The notes under the pieces were generated by a model that did not search any database, had not been told where the DNA came from, and was given only the letters and a program-made list of their open reading frames with translations. The translations under genes were made by a program, and so were the position numbers. This document shows positions 51,613 through 60,713 of a stretch of DNA of 64,000 nt, piece by piece. The stretch is from NCBI RefSeq assembly GCF_030450125.1, contig NZ_CP123923.1, positions 4,216,001-4,280,000 on the forward strand. The letters run 5' to 3'. This DNA comes from Streptomyces sp. WP-1. GTDB taxonomy: Bacteria > Actinomycetota > Actinomycetes > Streptomycetales > Streptomycetaceae. Every line of letters starts with the position of its first letter. The stretch's first letter is position 1.

Positions 51613-52323
51613 GCGCCACCCCTCGACACAGACGGCCGCCGCGCGGGCATAACCGCGCGGCATTCGTAAACCCAGCGTAGTTCGCCGCATCCCAAGCGTT
51701 AAGGGGCATTGTTCCGGATGGCGGGATTGTGGTCCGTACGGGAGTGCGGACCAGTACGCACCGTGCACGGACCGGTCGTCGCGTGCCCCCGCGCGTGTGG
51801 CCGTGCGCCCGGCCGTGCGCTCTTCTCCGGCCAACTCGTCGGCGGTTTCCTGGTCTTGCGTGGGTCGGCCCGCTGTACTGGATCCAGTGGGCTGGGGGAC
51901 ACCGCCGCCTTCATCCCCGCGGGCGGCGGACCGGTCCGGGAGGCGGCTGCCGTCTCCCGGACCGTGCGTGCGTCCGGGGCGCCGCGAGCACCGCGATCCC
52001 CTACGGAGCGTGCTCATCTCCTCTGCCTGGTTCGGTATTTGGCTGAAAATCGTCCCGCAGGCGGACGGGAGTTTTCTGCCCCGGCCCTGCAACTCAGGGG
52101 CGTGAAAGGCGTTTTGGGGGAGCGCGCCGGGGGCGCATTCGCGTCGCGCCCTGTCTGGTGACATCCGCCCGGACCCTGGATCACGGTGGCCGCACGGCCG
52201 CGAACCCCCTTCTTCCTCCCGCCGTTTCGTGCGGTGTCACCACACCTCTCCCAGGCGTCCTTCGTGGCAGCATGGGGACCGATTCGATCGGTGCACCGAT
52301 CGTCCACAGGCTGTGGAGGCACG
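51613..52323. other. 711-bp divergent control region without a gene
   Basis: No credible coding frame. Two palindromes stand out: TGGTCCG-N10-CGGACCA at 51730-51753 and the perfect ACTGGATCCAGT at 51877-51888. The region should hold promoters for the ORF1590-like gene (minus) and the asparagine-synthase-like gene (plus). A developmental regulator site is plausible. Confidence 0.5.
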
Positions 52324-54390
52324 ATGCGGTGGTTGGTGGGGTGGAGCAGCGCCGCCGCGGGCGCGGCCGGGCCCGGCTCCGCCGGCTCGCCGGGCCACGA
52401 CGGCGAGACCCTGCACCCGGTCGGCTCCCAGCTCCTGTGGGGCGACCCCGACCCGCTGTGGGCGGTCGGCGACTGGCGCCCGGACGAGGTGCGCGTCGTC
52501 AGGGCCGACGAGCAGAACCGGATCGCCGTCCTCGGCATCTGCGGCGCCTCCGACGAGGACCTGCGGCGCGGCCTGTTCACCGCGCGCGGGGGCGCGCTGC
52601 GCCATCTGACGAACTGGCCCGGCAGCTACACCGCCGTCGTCCAGGTCGGCCGCCGCGTCACCGTCTGCGGCGATCTCGCCGGCGCCCGCCCGGTCTTCCA
52701 CACCCCGTGGGCGGGCGGCACGGCGTACGCCACCGCCGCGCTGCCGCTCGCCGACCTCATCGAGGCCAACCTCGACTTCGGCCATCTGGCCGCCCTGCTC
52801 GCCGCCCCGGACGTCCCGGCCGCGCTGCGCGACACCACCCCCTACGAAGGGGTACGGCGCATTCCGCCGGGGCACGCGCTGGTGCTGCGCGCGGGGGCGC
52901 GGGAGATCGCCGGGTACGCCCCGGTCTCCTCGCTCGCCGTGTCCGCGCCCCCCGCCGATCCCGACCGCGCGGTGGACGCCGTACGGGACGCCCTGGTGGA
53001 GGCGGTGCGCACCCGGCTCGCGGCGCCGCGGCACGTGCCCGACCTCGACCCCGGGCCGGTGCCCGGGATGGGGCCCGCCGAGCGGCGCGCCCGGCGCGGG
53101 ATGCCGGTGCCGGGGATCGGCGCCGACCTGTCCGGCGGCCCGGCCTCCGCCACCCTCGCGCTGCTCGCCGCCGGGCTGCCCGGCCGGCCCGGCACCCTCC
53201 TGGGCCACGGCCCCGGCGAGCGCCTCCTGGCCGTCACCTTCAACGACCTCGCCGTCGGCGGCCGCGAGGCCGAGGTGCAGCGGGCGGGGGCGCTCGCGGC
53301 CGACCCCCGGCTGCACCACGTGGTGGTGACCGGCGGCGCGGAGGCCCTGCCCTACGCCGACCTCGACGGGCCCCTCACCGACGAGCCCGGACCCTCGCTG
53401 GTCACGGCGGCCCGCCACCGGGCGCGGCTGGCCGCGGGCAGCGCCGACCACTTCACCGGGCACGGCGCGCGCCAGGTCCTGGACGCGCACCCCGCCCGGC
53501 TCGCCGACCTGCTGATGGACCGCAGACGCCGCCATCTGGTCCGGCCGGTCGCCGCCCTCGCCCGGGCGGACGGCTCGGTCCTCGTCACGACACGGGTGTA
53601 CGGCGCGGCCCGGCGGCTCGCGCGCACGCCCTACCGGGCGGGCCTGGAGGAGCTGGCCGAGCGGCTGATGCGGCGGCGCTTCGAGGAGCCGAAGGGGGCG
53701 GTCGGGGCGTCGCTCGCCGCGCTGACGTGGGCGGCTCCGGGTCCGGCCGCCCGGTGGCTCACGGGGGAGGCACTGGCTGAAGTATCGGTTCTGCTCGGGG
53801 TGGAGGCGGATCGGTCGGGTACGGGTGCCCTGCGGCCCGGCGAGCACCGGGCGCGGGCGGCGCTCGCCCGGTACGCCGCGGATCTGCGGGTGCTGGAGCA
53901 GTCCGCGGAGGTCCGTTCGCAGCGGCTGCACGCGCCCTTCCTCGACAACCAGGTGGTCCGCGCGTGCCGTGAGCTGCCGGAGGCGCTGCGGGTGCGGCCC
54001 GGCGCACGGGCCGAGATCCTGCGCACGGTCCTGGAGAGCACCGGCATCACCGACCTGCCGCCCGGCTGGGGCACCCCCTCGCACGCGTCCTCGGCCGCCG
54101 CCGCGCGGGCGGGCCTGCGGCTGTCCGCCGACCCGCTGCTGGACCTCTTCTCCCGCCCGCTGCTCGCGGACGCGGGGCTGGTGGACGGGGGTGTGATCCG
54201 CACGGCCCTGCGCGCGGTGGCCTCCGGCGGTTCGGCGGTGGAGGGGCTGGCCGATCTCGTCTCGCTGGAGCTGTGGCTGCACCGGCTGCTGTCCCGCCGG
54301 GGGACGTGCTGGACGGGGACGCCGGCGCGGTCGCGGGCGGTGCCGGCGGGGATCCAGCGGCGCAGGGACGCGCTGGCCTCCGGCGCGTGA
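52324..54390 (+). CDS. Asparagine-synthase-like protein with altered PP-loop
   Basis: 688 residues starting MRWLVGWSS. The N-terminal half (about 1-200) resembles the Ntn glutaminase domain, with WPGSYTAVVQVGRRVTVCGDLAGARPVF and GVRRIPPGHALVLR, but lacks the N-terminal Cys nucleophile. The C-terminal half fits the ATP-pyrophosphatase synthase domain, yet the PP-loop reads DLSGGPASATL instead of SGGxDS. LHAPFLDNQVVRACRELPEALR near 535 is the usual end-domain motif. Related folds make lasso-peptide and antibiotic amide bonds. No precursor peptide or partner enzyme is seen here. Function unknown. Confidence 0.82.
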   Translation: MRWLVGWSSAAAGAAGPGSAGSPGHDGETLHPVGSQLLWGDPDPLWAVGDWRPDEVRVVRADEQNRIAVLGICGASDEDLRRGLFTARGGALRHLTNWPGSYTAVVQVGRRVTVCGDLAGARPVFHTPWAGGTAYATAALPLADLIEANLDFGHLAALLAAPDVPAALRDTTPYEGVRRIPPGHALVLRAGAREIAGYAPVSSLAVSAPPADPDRAVDAVRDALVEAVRTRLAAPRHVPDLDPGPVPGMGPAERRARRGMPVPGIGADLSGGPASATLALLAAGLPGRPGTLLGHGPGERLLAVTFNDLAVGGREAEVQRAGALAADPRLHHVVVTGGAEALPYADLDGPLTDEPGPSLVTAARHRARLAAGSADHFTGHGARQVLDAHPARLADLLMDRRRRHLVRPVAALARADGSVLVTTRVYGAARRLARTPYRAGLEELAERLMRRRFEEPKGAVGASLAALTWAAPGPAARWLTGEALAEVSVLLGVEADRSGTGALRPGEHRARAALARYAADLRVLEQSAEVRSQRLHAPFLDNQVVRACRELPEALRVRPGARAEILRTVLESTGITDLPPGWGTPSHASSAAAARAGLRLSADPLLDLFSRPLLADAGLVDGGVIRTALRAVASGGSAVEGLADLVSLELWLHRLLSRRGTCWTGTPARSRAVPAGIQRRRDALASGA

Positions 54391-54424
54391 GCCGGGGGAC
54401 GCCGGTTGCGTCTCGTGTGCGGCC

Positions 54425-54461
54425 CGGTGGGTGGCTGATCGCGGAGTTCCCCGCGCCCCCG
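54425..54461 (-). repeat. Inverted single copy of the GGGGAACTGCGCG element
   Basis: GTGGCTGATCGCGGAGTTCC and the following CCGCGCCCCCGG are the reverse complement, with few changes, of the core found three times at 3081-3345. This is the fourth copy in the window. Confidence 0.8.
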
Positions 54462-54477
54462 GGGAGTTGCAGCGCCG

Positions 54478-54531
54478 CTGCCCGCAAGGTGCGCCTCCCA
54501 GCTGCGGGCAGTCGTGCCGCTGGGGCGGCAC
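54478..54531 (+). terminator. Two hairpins after the asparagine-synthase-like gene
   Basis: CTGCCCGCA pairs with TGCGGGCAG (54478-54511), followed by GTGCCGC-TGGG-GCGGCAC (54514-54531). Confidence 0.55.
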
Positions 54532-54631
54532 GGGTGGGCGCAGCGGCACCCCGCCGGCGCGGGCGAGCGAAACCCGCCCCCGGCCCGGAAACCCTTCGTG
54601 CGGAACCCCGGCCACCGGTGACAATGAGCCG

Positions 54632-57600
54632 GTGCGGTACAAAATTCTCGGCATCACCCAGGCGGCGGACGCCCACGGCACCCTCCACGCCCTCACCGCC
54701 CCCCGCCTCCGCACCCTCCTCGCCGCCCTCGCCCTGCGACCCGGCCGCACCACCACCCCCGACACCCTCGTCCAGGAGATCTGGACCGACGCCCCGCCCC
54801 AGGACGCCCCCGCCGCCCTCCAGGCGCTCGTCGGCCGCCTCCGCCGCGTCCTCGGCAAGGACACCGTCACCTCCACCCCCGGCGGGTACCGCCTCGAAGC
54901 CGCCGAGGACGACATCGACCTGTACGTCTTCGAACGGCTCACCCGCACCGGCACCAAGGCCCTCGCCGACGGCGACCACGCCACCGCCCACCGCGCCCTG
55001 ACCGCCGCCCTCGGCCTCTGGTACGGCCCCGCCCTCGCCGACCTCCCCGACCGCACCGCCGCCACCCGCCCCGAGGCCCTGCGCCTGGAGGCGACCCGCG
55101 CCCGTGCCGCCGCCGCGCTCGCCCTGGGCCGCGCCCGGGACGTCGTACCGGAGCTGCGGGAGCTGACCGCGGCCCACCCGTACGACGAACCGCTGCACGC
55201 CCTCCTCATCCGCGCCCTCGCCGACACCGGCCGCCCCGCCGACGCCCTCGCGGCCTACGAGTCCGCCCGCCGCGCCCTCGCCGACACCCTCGGCACCGAC
55301 CCGGGCCCCGAACTGCGCGCCCTGCACGCCGAGTTGCTGGCACAGGAGCACCGCCCCGCCCCGCCGCCCCCGGTCCGCCGGGGCAACCTCCGCCCCCGGC
55401 TCACCTCCTTCGTCGGCAGAGAGGGCGAACTCGAAGCCGTACGCGCCGACGTGCGGCGCTCCCGGCTCGTCACCCTCACCGGCCCCGGCGGCTCCGGGAA
55501 GACCCGGCTCGCCGAGGAGGCCGCCGCCGCCCTCGCCCCGGCCTGGCTCGTCGAACTGGCCCCGCTGGACCAGCCGGACGCGGTGCCCGGCGCCGTGGTC
55601 AGCGCCCTCGGCCTGCGCGAGACCGTGCTTCTGAATTCCGAGCTGGCCCCCCAACAGACCGACCCGACGGCCCTGTTGATCGAGTACTGCGCCCCGCGCG
55701 CCGAACTCGTCGTCCTCGACAACTGCGAGCACGTCATCGACGCCGCCGCCGCCCTCGCCGAGACCCTGCTCACCCACTGCCCGCACCTCACCGTCCTCGC
55801 GACCAGCCGCGAACCCCTCGGCGTGCCCGGCGAGTCCGTGCGCCCCGTCGAACCCCTCGTCCCGGAGCAGGCGCACCGTCTCTTCGCCGAACGCGCCAGG
55901 GCCGTACGGCCCGACGCCGACGCGGTGCTCGCCGACACCGCCGCCGTCGCGGAGATCTGCCGCCGCCTGGACGGACTGCCGCTCGCCATCGAACTGGCCG
56001 CCGCCCGGCTGCGGTTGCTGAGCCCCCGGCAGATCGCCGGCCGCCTCGACGACCGCTTCCGCCTGCTCACCTCCGGCAGCCGCACGGTGCTGCCCCGCCA
56101 GCAGACCCTGCGCGCGGTCGTCGACTGGTCCTGGGACCTGCTGGACGAGCGGGAGCGCACCGTGCTGCGCGAGGTCTCCGTCTTCGCCGGCGGCTGGGAC
56201 CTCGGCGCGGCCGAGGCCGTGTGCACCGGGCCGGTGGCGGACCTGATCGGGGCACTGGTCGACAAGTCCCTGGTGGTCGCCGCCCCCGGCTGCGCGGGCG
56301 GCATGCGCTACCGCCTGCTGGAGACCATCCACGAGTACGCCGCCGAGCGCGCCGCCGAGACCCCCGGGCAGCGCGCCGCCGCCGAGCGCCGCCACCGCGC
56401 CTGGGCGCGCGCCCTGGTCGAGGAGGCCGACCCGCTGCTGCGCTCGGCGGACCAGCTCCGGTGGATCTCCCGACTGGAGAGCGACCTGGACAACATCCGC
56501 GCCGCCCTCGACCGCGCGGTGCGCGCGGGGGAGGAGGCCGAGGCGGGCGCGCTCGTGCGGGCCATGTGCTGGTTCTGGTGGCTGCGCAACTACCGCCAGG
56601 AAGGGGTGGGCAGGGTGCGCCAGGTCCTCCGCCTCGGCGCCGCCCTCGACGCCGGCGCGGCGGACGACCCGGCGGACCTCATGGCCCGGACGGAGTCCGC
56701 CGACCACGTGGCCGCCCTGCTCGCCGACCCCGGCGCCGATGCCGCCCACCCGCTGCGCGAACTCCGCATGGACCTCAGGCTGTTCGAGCTGTTCCTGACG
56801 GCGGACGGCCCCATGGACCGGCTGGCCGACGACGACCGGGCCCCGCGCTACCTCGCCCTCGTCCGGGCCGCGTACGAACCGGGCGGCCCGGTGTCCGCCC
56901 GCCTCCCGGGCGTCGTCTGGCCGATGACCGGCTACTACCTGGGCGGCGTCGGCGACACCGTCCGCGACCTGGCCCCCGTGGTCGACAACTGCCGTGCCCA
57001 CGGCGGGGACTGGGAGCTGGGCGCCGCGCTGATGTTCCGCGCCCATGTGCGGGTCGACTCCCCCGGCAATCTGCGCGGGGTGGACGAGGACCTGGCCGAA
57101 CTGCGGGTGCTCGCCCGCCGGGTCGGGGACCGCTGGATGCGGGCGCAGGTGTGCGGCGCGGCCGGCGAGGCGCACATGGCGCGCGGCCGGTTCGCCGAGG
57201 CGCGCGACGAGTACGAGGAGGCGCTGCGGCTCGCCTACGAGGTGGGCGCGTACGCGGAGTCGCCGTTCCTGCTGGCCCGCCTCGCCGACATCGCCTTCCG
57301 CTTCGGCGACCGGGACACCGCGCTCACCGCCCTGGACGAGGCGAGCACGGCGGCGGACCGGTACGCGGTCCCCGAGTCCCGCGCCTTCGTGCTGCTGATG
57401 CGGGCCTGGATCGCCCTGTACGACGGCCGGACCGCCGAGGCCCGGACGCACTTCGAGGCGATCCGCGAGGCGGCGGGACCCGAGACGGCCCCGCCGCAGT
57501 TCGTGGCCTGGCTGCGGGCCGCGGAGGCGCTGCTGGTCGCCGCCGAGTCGGGCCCCGCGCAGGGTCTGCCGATCCTGGCCGGAGCCCTGGAACAGGCCGT

Positions 57601-57886
57601 CTCCGTGGGCTGCGCCGAGACGGTGACCGGCGGCATGGTGGACGTCGGGGCGGGGCTGCTCGCCCGGCTCGGTGACCTGCCGGGCGCCCTGCGGCTGTAC
57701 GCGGCGGCCGACCACTGGCGCGCCGGCTGCCCGCGCAGCGAACCCGAGCGCACCGAGGCCGCCCGGATCCGGGCCGGCGCCCGCGCGGCCCTGCCCGCCG
57801 ACCGGTACGCCGCCGAACAGGCCCGGGGCGCGGCGTACGACGCGGCCGACGTCCTGCGCGAGCTGCGCCGGGCTACTGGCAGGTGA
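54632..57886 (+). CDS. AfsR-like regulator (BTAD, NB-ARC and TPR domains)
   Basis: 1084 residues from GTG 54632 (MRYKILGITQA); the open frame extends upstream through repeat DNA. A winged-helix OmpR-type domain at about 1-85 (RLRTLLAALALRPG, then VGRLRRVLGKD, PGGYRLE) and a BTAD domain at about 90-240 make a SARP-type head. The NTPase has Walker A LTGPGGSGKTRLAEE near 290, Walker B LVVLDNCEHV near 360 and a GLPLAIELAA motif near 450. A TPR-rich C-terminal half follows. Such proteins activate secondary metabolism or development. No biosynthetic cluster is adjacent. The 3' end overlaps the convergent sigma-factor gene by 14 bp. Confidence 0.92.
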   Translation: MRYKILGITQAADAHGTLHALTAPRLRTLLAALALRPGRTTTPDTLVQEIWTDAPPQDAPAALQALVGRLRRVLGKDTVTSTPGGYRLEAAEDDIDLYVFERLTRTGTKALADGDHATAHRALTAALGLWYGPALADLPDRTAATRPEALRLEATRARAAAALALGRARDVVPELRELTAAHPYDEPLHALLIRALADTGRPADALAAYESARRALADTLGTDPGPELRALHAELLAQEHRPAPPPPVRRGNLRPRLTSFVGREGELEAVRADVRRSRLVTLTGPGGSGKTRLAEEAAAALAPAWLVELAPLDQPDAVPGAVVSALGLRETVLLNSELAPQQTDPTALLIEYCAPRAELVVLDNCEHVIDAAAALAETLLTHCPHLTVLATSREPLGVPGESVRPVEPLVPEQAHRLFAERARAVRPDADAVLADTAAVAEICRRLDGLPLAIELAAARLRLLSPRQIAGRLDDRFRLLTSGSRTVLPRQQTLRAVVDWSWDLLDERERTVLREVSVFAGGWDLGAAEAVCTGPVADLIGALVDKSLVVAAPGCAGGMRYRLLETIHEYAAERAAETPGQRAAAERRHRAWARALVEEADPLLRSADQLRWISRLESDLDNIRAALDRAVRAGEEAEAGALVRAMCWFWWLRNYRQEGVGRVRQVLRLGAALDAGAADDPADLMARTESADHVAALLADPGADAAHPLRELRMDLRLFELFLTADGPMDRLADDDRAPRYLALVRAAYEPGGPVSARLPGVVWPMTGYYLGGVGDTVRDLAPVVDNCRAHGGDWELGAALMFRAHVRVDSPGNLRGVDEDLAELRVLARRVGDRWMRAQVCGAAGEAHMARGRFAEARDEYEEALRLAYEVGAYAESPFLLARLADIAFRFGDRDTALTALDEASTAADRYAVPESRAFVLLMRAWIALYDGRTAEARTHFEAIREAAGPETAPPQFVAWLRAAEALLVAAESGPAQGLPILAGALEQAVSVGCAETVTGGMVDVGAGLLARLGDLPGALRLYAAADHWRAGCPRSEPERTEAARIRAGARAALPADRYAAEQARGAAYDAADVLRELRRATGR

Positions 57887-59711
57887 ACCGGGACTCCGCC
57901 CAGTCCGCCAGCGCCGTCCGGTCGAAGGCGCCGCTGTGCGGGCGCACCACGAGCCGGACGGTCCTGCGCCCGGTGAGGTCCACATGGACGGGGACGGCAC
58001 GCTCGTGGCCCCTGACCGTCCCCGAGTGCCACAGCGGGACCCCGTCCCCGTAGACGGCGAAGCTCACCTTGCCGAGGCCGAGGGTCATGTCGTCCACGCC
58101 GGCCATCGCGTCGTACGCGGTGCACCGCCGGTTGAGGTCGATGGTCACGGAGGAGTCGCCGCGCACGGTCGCGCCGTGCGTGTACGGCGTGCCCCCGATG
58201 TCGAGGCCGTACCGCTGCCACACCCAGCTGCTCCCGCCGAGCGCGATCTCGGGCTCGGTGCCGTCGCCGCTCACGTCGTAACGCAGCTCGCTGAGCTGGT
58301 AGACGGCCGGGGGCGGCGGGGGTGGGGGCGTCGGGGTCGGGGTGGGCGTGGGCGTGGGCGTGGGGGTCGGGGTGGGCTTCGGAGGTGCGGGCTTCGGCGT
58401 CGGCTTCGGCGGGGGTGTCGGGGCCGGCTTCGGCGCGGGCACGGCGGGCACCACCGGCTTGGGCGTCGGCGTCGGGACGGGTTTCGGCGTCGGCGTCGGC
58501 TTCGGTGTCGGCTGCGGCGGGGTGGGCGCAGGAGACGGCGTCCGTACGACGACCGGTGGGGCCGGCGAGGAGGGCTTGGCGACCTCCTTCGCCGGATGGC
58601 TGTCGTACACGAGGCCGAAGGCCACCGCGGCGGCGGCGACCGCCACGACACCGGCGGCGATGCCCGCCTTGACCGGCGCCCCGATCGCCTCCGAGGCGGC
58701 CCCGCCCGCGGCACCCGTCCCACCGGAGGACCCGCCCGCCGCCGCTGCCGCCCCCGCGGCACCCGCGGCCCCGGCCCCCGCGCCGCCCGCGACCAGGCCG
58801 AGCGCCTTGGCGTACCCGGCGGCCCCGAACCAGCCGATGACCGCGACCGGCACGACCGCGGGGATGCCCCCCGCGACCTCCTCGATCTGCGCCGCCGCGA
58901 GCCGGCACCTGGCGCACTCCTCCAGGTGCTTGCGCAGCCCCCGTTCGGCCCGGACGCGCAGCTTGCGGCGGGCGTAGCCGCCCAGCTGGTCGGCGTAGCG
59001 CGCGCACTCCGCGTCGTCGGTGAGGGTGGTGCTGACATGGGCCTGGAGGTACGCCTGCTTCAGGCCCTCGCGGGCGCGGCTGGCGAGCACCCGGGTGCCG
59101 TTGGCGTCCAGGCCGAACAGGACGGCGACCTCGCTCGGGGACTCGTCCTCCACCTCGGTGTGCCACAGCACGGCCTGCCAGCGCTCCGGCAGCGAACGGA
59201 ACGCCCGCATGGCCATGGACTGCTCGGCATCGTGCAACGCCCTTACGTCCGCGCCGAGTTCGAGGGTGTCGTCGTCGGACACCGCCGAGGAGCGGGCGGC
59301 CTGCTGGGCGAAGGCGGCGAAGTCGTCGACGAGCTGCTCGCGCCGGGCCGAGGTGATCCAGTGCGCGGCGACGCGTCGTACCGAGGTCAGCAGATAGGCC
59401 CGTACGGCGTGCTCGGGACCGGAGCCGCCGCGCACGGCCTGGAGCATCCGGGCGAACACCTCGGCGGTCAGGTCGTCGGCGGTGTGCGCGTCCCGGCAGC
59501 AGGTGCGCGCGTACCGGCGCACCGCGGCCGCGTGCCGCCGGTACAGCTCTTCGTACGCGGAGTCGTCGCCGCCGCGCATCCGCTCGATCAGCTCGGCGTC
59601 ACCGGGCGGCATGCCCCGCTGTGCGGGGACGTTCCTGCTGCCCGTCCGGCGCCCCTGGCTGGGCACCTGGGTCCCGGCGCCCTCGTCCTCACGCGCCCCG
59701 TCAACACTCAT
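57873..59711 (-). CDS. ECF sigma factor fused to zinc-finger, membrane helix and NPCBM domain
   Basis: 612 residues from ATG 59711. Sigma region 2 at about 40-110 (DSAYEELYRRHAAAVRRYART, DLTAEVFARMLQAV), region 4 at about 165-220 (LPERWQAVLWHTEVEDESPSEVAVLFGL). A zf-HC2-like motif HLEECARC lies near 258. Ala/Gly-rich segments precede one transmembrane helix at about 350-372 (VKAGIAAGVVAVAAAAVAFGLVY). A Pro/Thr/Lys linker of about 90 residues follows, and the last 130 residues fit an NPCBM carbohydrate-binding module ending FTCQ. So a sigma factor and its anti-sigma-like membrane sensor are in one chain. Cleavage may be needed to release it. Confidence 0.9.
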   Translation of the reverse strand: MSVDGAREDEGAGTQVPSQGRRTGSRNVPAQRGMPPGDAELIERMRGGDDSAYEELYRRHAAAVRRYARTCCRDAHTADDLTAEVFARMLQAVRGGSGPEHAVRAYLLTSVRRVAAHWITSARREQLVDDFAAFAQQAARSSAVSDDDTLELGADVRALHDAEQSMAMRAFRSLPERWQAVLWHTEVEDESPSEVAVLFGLDANGTRVLASRAREGLKQAYLQAHVSTTLTDDAECARYADQLGGYARRKLRVRAERGLRKHLEECARCRLAAAQIEEVAGGIPAVVPVAVIGWFGAAGYAKALGLVAGGAGAGAAGAAGAAAAAGGSSGGTGAAGGAASEAIGAPVKAGIAAGVVAVAAAAVAFGLVYDSHPAKEVAKPSSPAPPVVVRTPSPAPTPPQPTPKPTPTPKPVPTPTPKPVVPAVPAPKPAPTPPPKPTPKPAPPKPTPTPTPTPTPTPTPTPPPPPPPAVYQLSELRYDVSGDGTEPEIALGGSSWVWQRYGLDIGGTPYTHGATVRGDSSVTIDLNRRCTAYDAMAGVDDMTLGLGKVSFAVYGDGVPLWHSGTVRGHERAVPVHVDLTGRRTVRLVVRPHSGAFDRTALADWAESRFTCQ

Positions 59712-59847
59712 CGCGGAACGCCCCCGCCCCAGCCCGACATCACCCACACAGAGTCCCACATCGTCATTTCTTCAACGACCCCCTCCGCCTCCTGTCACCC
59801 GTCCGAGGGGATTCGCGGGAAAAGACCACGGAAGAAGGCGGGAAAAA

Positions 59848-59898
59848 GGCCACCCGTGTCACCCGGGCGTGAAGATCGCTCGGGTGACACGGGTGGCC
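59848..59898 (-). terminator. Terminator downstream of the TetR gene
   Basis: An 18-bp perfect stem (GGCCACCCGTGTCACCCG and complement) with a 15-nt loop lies about 25 bp past the TetR stop and ends in a plus-strand AAAAA, that is UUUUU on the transcript. Confidence 0.9.
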
Positions 59899-59924
59899 GG
59901 ACGGAACTCCCGCCGAGGACGGGA

Positions 59925-60713
59925 TCAGCCGATCGCGGGCCGGGATCGCAGCCCCTCCAGCAGGATGTCCAGCAGCCGCGCCGAGGCCGCCGCCTGCTGC
60001 GCGGCGTCCGGCAGCGACGGTGCCGCCGTGGCGATCACCAGCAGCACGTCGGAGACGGACACATCGGCCCGCAGCTCCCCGGCCGCCCGCGCCCGCTCCA
60101 CCAACTGGCCCACGACCGCGAGCAGTTCGGTTGAACCGGAGTCCTCCGAGAGGCCGGAGTCCTGTCCCACGAGCCGCAGTTCACCCGGCCCGGTCTTGAG
60201 CCGCTGCTGCGGCACCCGGGCCTCCTCGACGACCGAGCGGACGCCGTCGGCCGGACCCGCGGAACCCTCCGCGGAACCGACCCGCAGCACCTGCGGCGGC
60301 AGCAGCCTGCCCGCCCCCGACGCCACCGACGTGCGCAGGAACCGGGACAGCGCCGACCACGGCTCGTCCTCCTGCCCGAGCGCCGTCCGCGCCTGCTCGG
60401 TGAGCCGCGCCGTCTCCTCCTCGGCTATCCGCCTCACCAGCACGTCCTTGCTGGGAAAGCGCCGGTAGACGGTCCCGACCCCGACCCGTGCGCGCCGCGC
60501 CACGTCCTCCATCGGCGCGCCGTAGCCCAGCTCGCCGAACACCTCACGCGCCGCACGCAGCACGTGCTCCAGATTGCGCTGTGCGTCCACCCGCAGCGGT
60601 GTCGTACGCGCCCCGTCCGCGCGCCCGTTCACCGCCGCGACCGCCGGCATCGCCGGTGCTCCGGCTGCCACCATCGCGGTGGCGGCCGACCAGTGCGTGT
60701 CCTGAATATGCAT
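59925..60713 (-). CDS. TetR/AcrR-family transcriptional regulator
   Basis: 262 residues from ATG 60713 (MHIQDTHWSAATAMV), preceded by GGGGGAAA. An ATG six codons earlier and a GTG thirteen codons earlier are also possible. After a roughly 40-residue Ala-rich lead, the HTH is clear: RNLEHVLRAAREVFGELGYGAPMEDVARRARVGVGTVYRRFPSKDVLVRRIAEEE. The effector domain is typical and helical, with a charged insert (GQDSGLSEDSGS). Ligand unknown. It is divergent from ndh. Confidence 0.92.
   Translation of the reverse strand: MHIQDTHWSAATAMVAAGAPAMPAVAAVNGRADGARTTPLRVDAQRNLEHVLRAAREVFGELGYGAPMEDVARRARVGVGTVYRRFPSKDVLVRRIAEEETARLTEQARTALGQEDEPWSALSRFLRTSVASGAGRLLPPQVLRVGSAEGSAGPADGVRSVVEEARVPQQRLKTGPGELRLVGQDSGLSEDSGSTELLAVVGQLVERARAAGELRADVSVSDVLLVIATAAPSLPDAAQQAAASARLLDILLEGLRSRPAIG

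Noticed and set aside
51709..52161. 150-codon plus-strand frame in the 711-bp gap
   Set aside because: Rich in Arg, Gly and Ala with no recognisable motif or ribosome-binding site; probably a chance open frame.
51613..52164. N-terminal extension of the ORF1590-like protein
   Set aside because: The frame stays open but reads as Arg/Gly/Pro low complexity. A good ribosome-binding site and the family start lie at 51612.
52324..54390. Lasso-peptide biosynthetic cluster
   Set aside because: No precursor peptide, leader peptidase or RiPP recognition protein could be found next to the asparagine-synthase-like gene, and its PP-loop is altered.
54047..58000. 1317-codon minus-strand frame opposite the AfsR-like gene
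   Set aside because: Gly/Ala/Val/Arg-rich antisense shadow; the plus strand carries clear BTAD and NTPase motifs.
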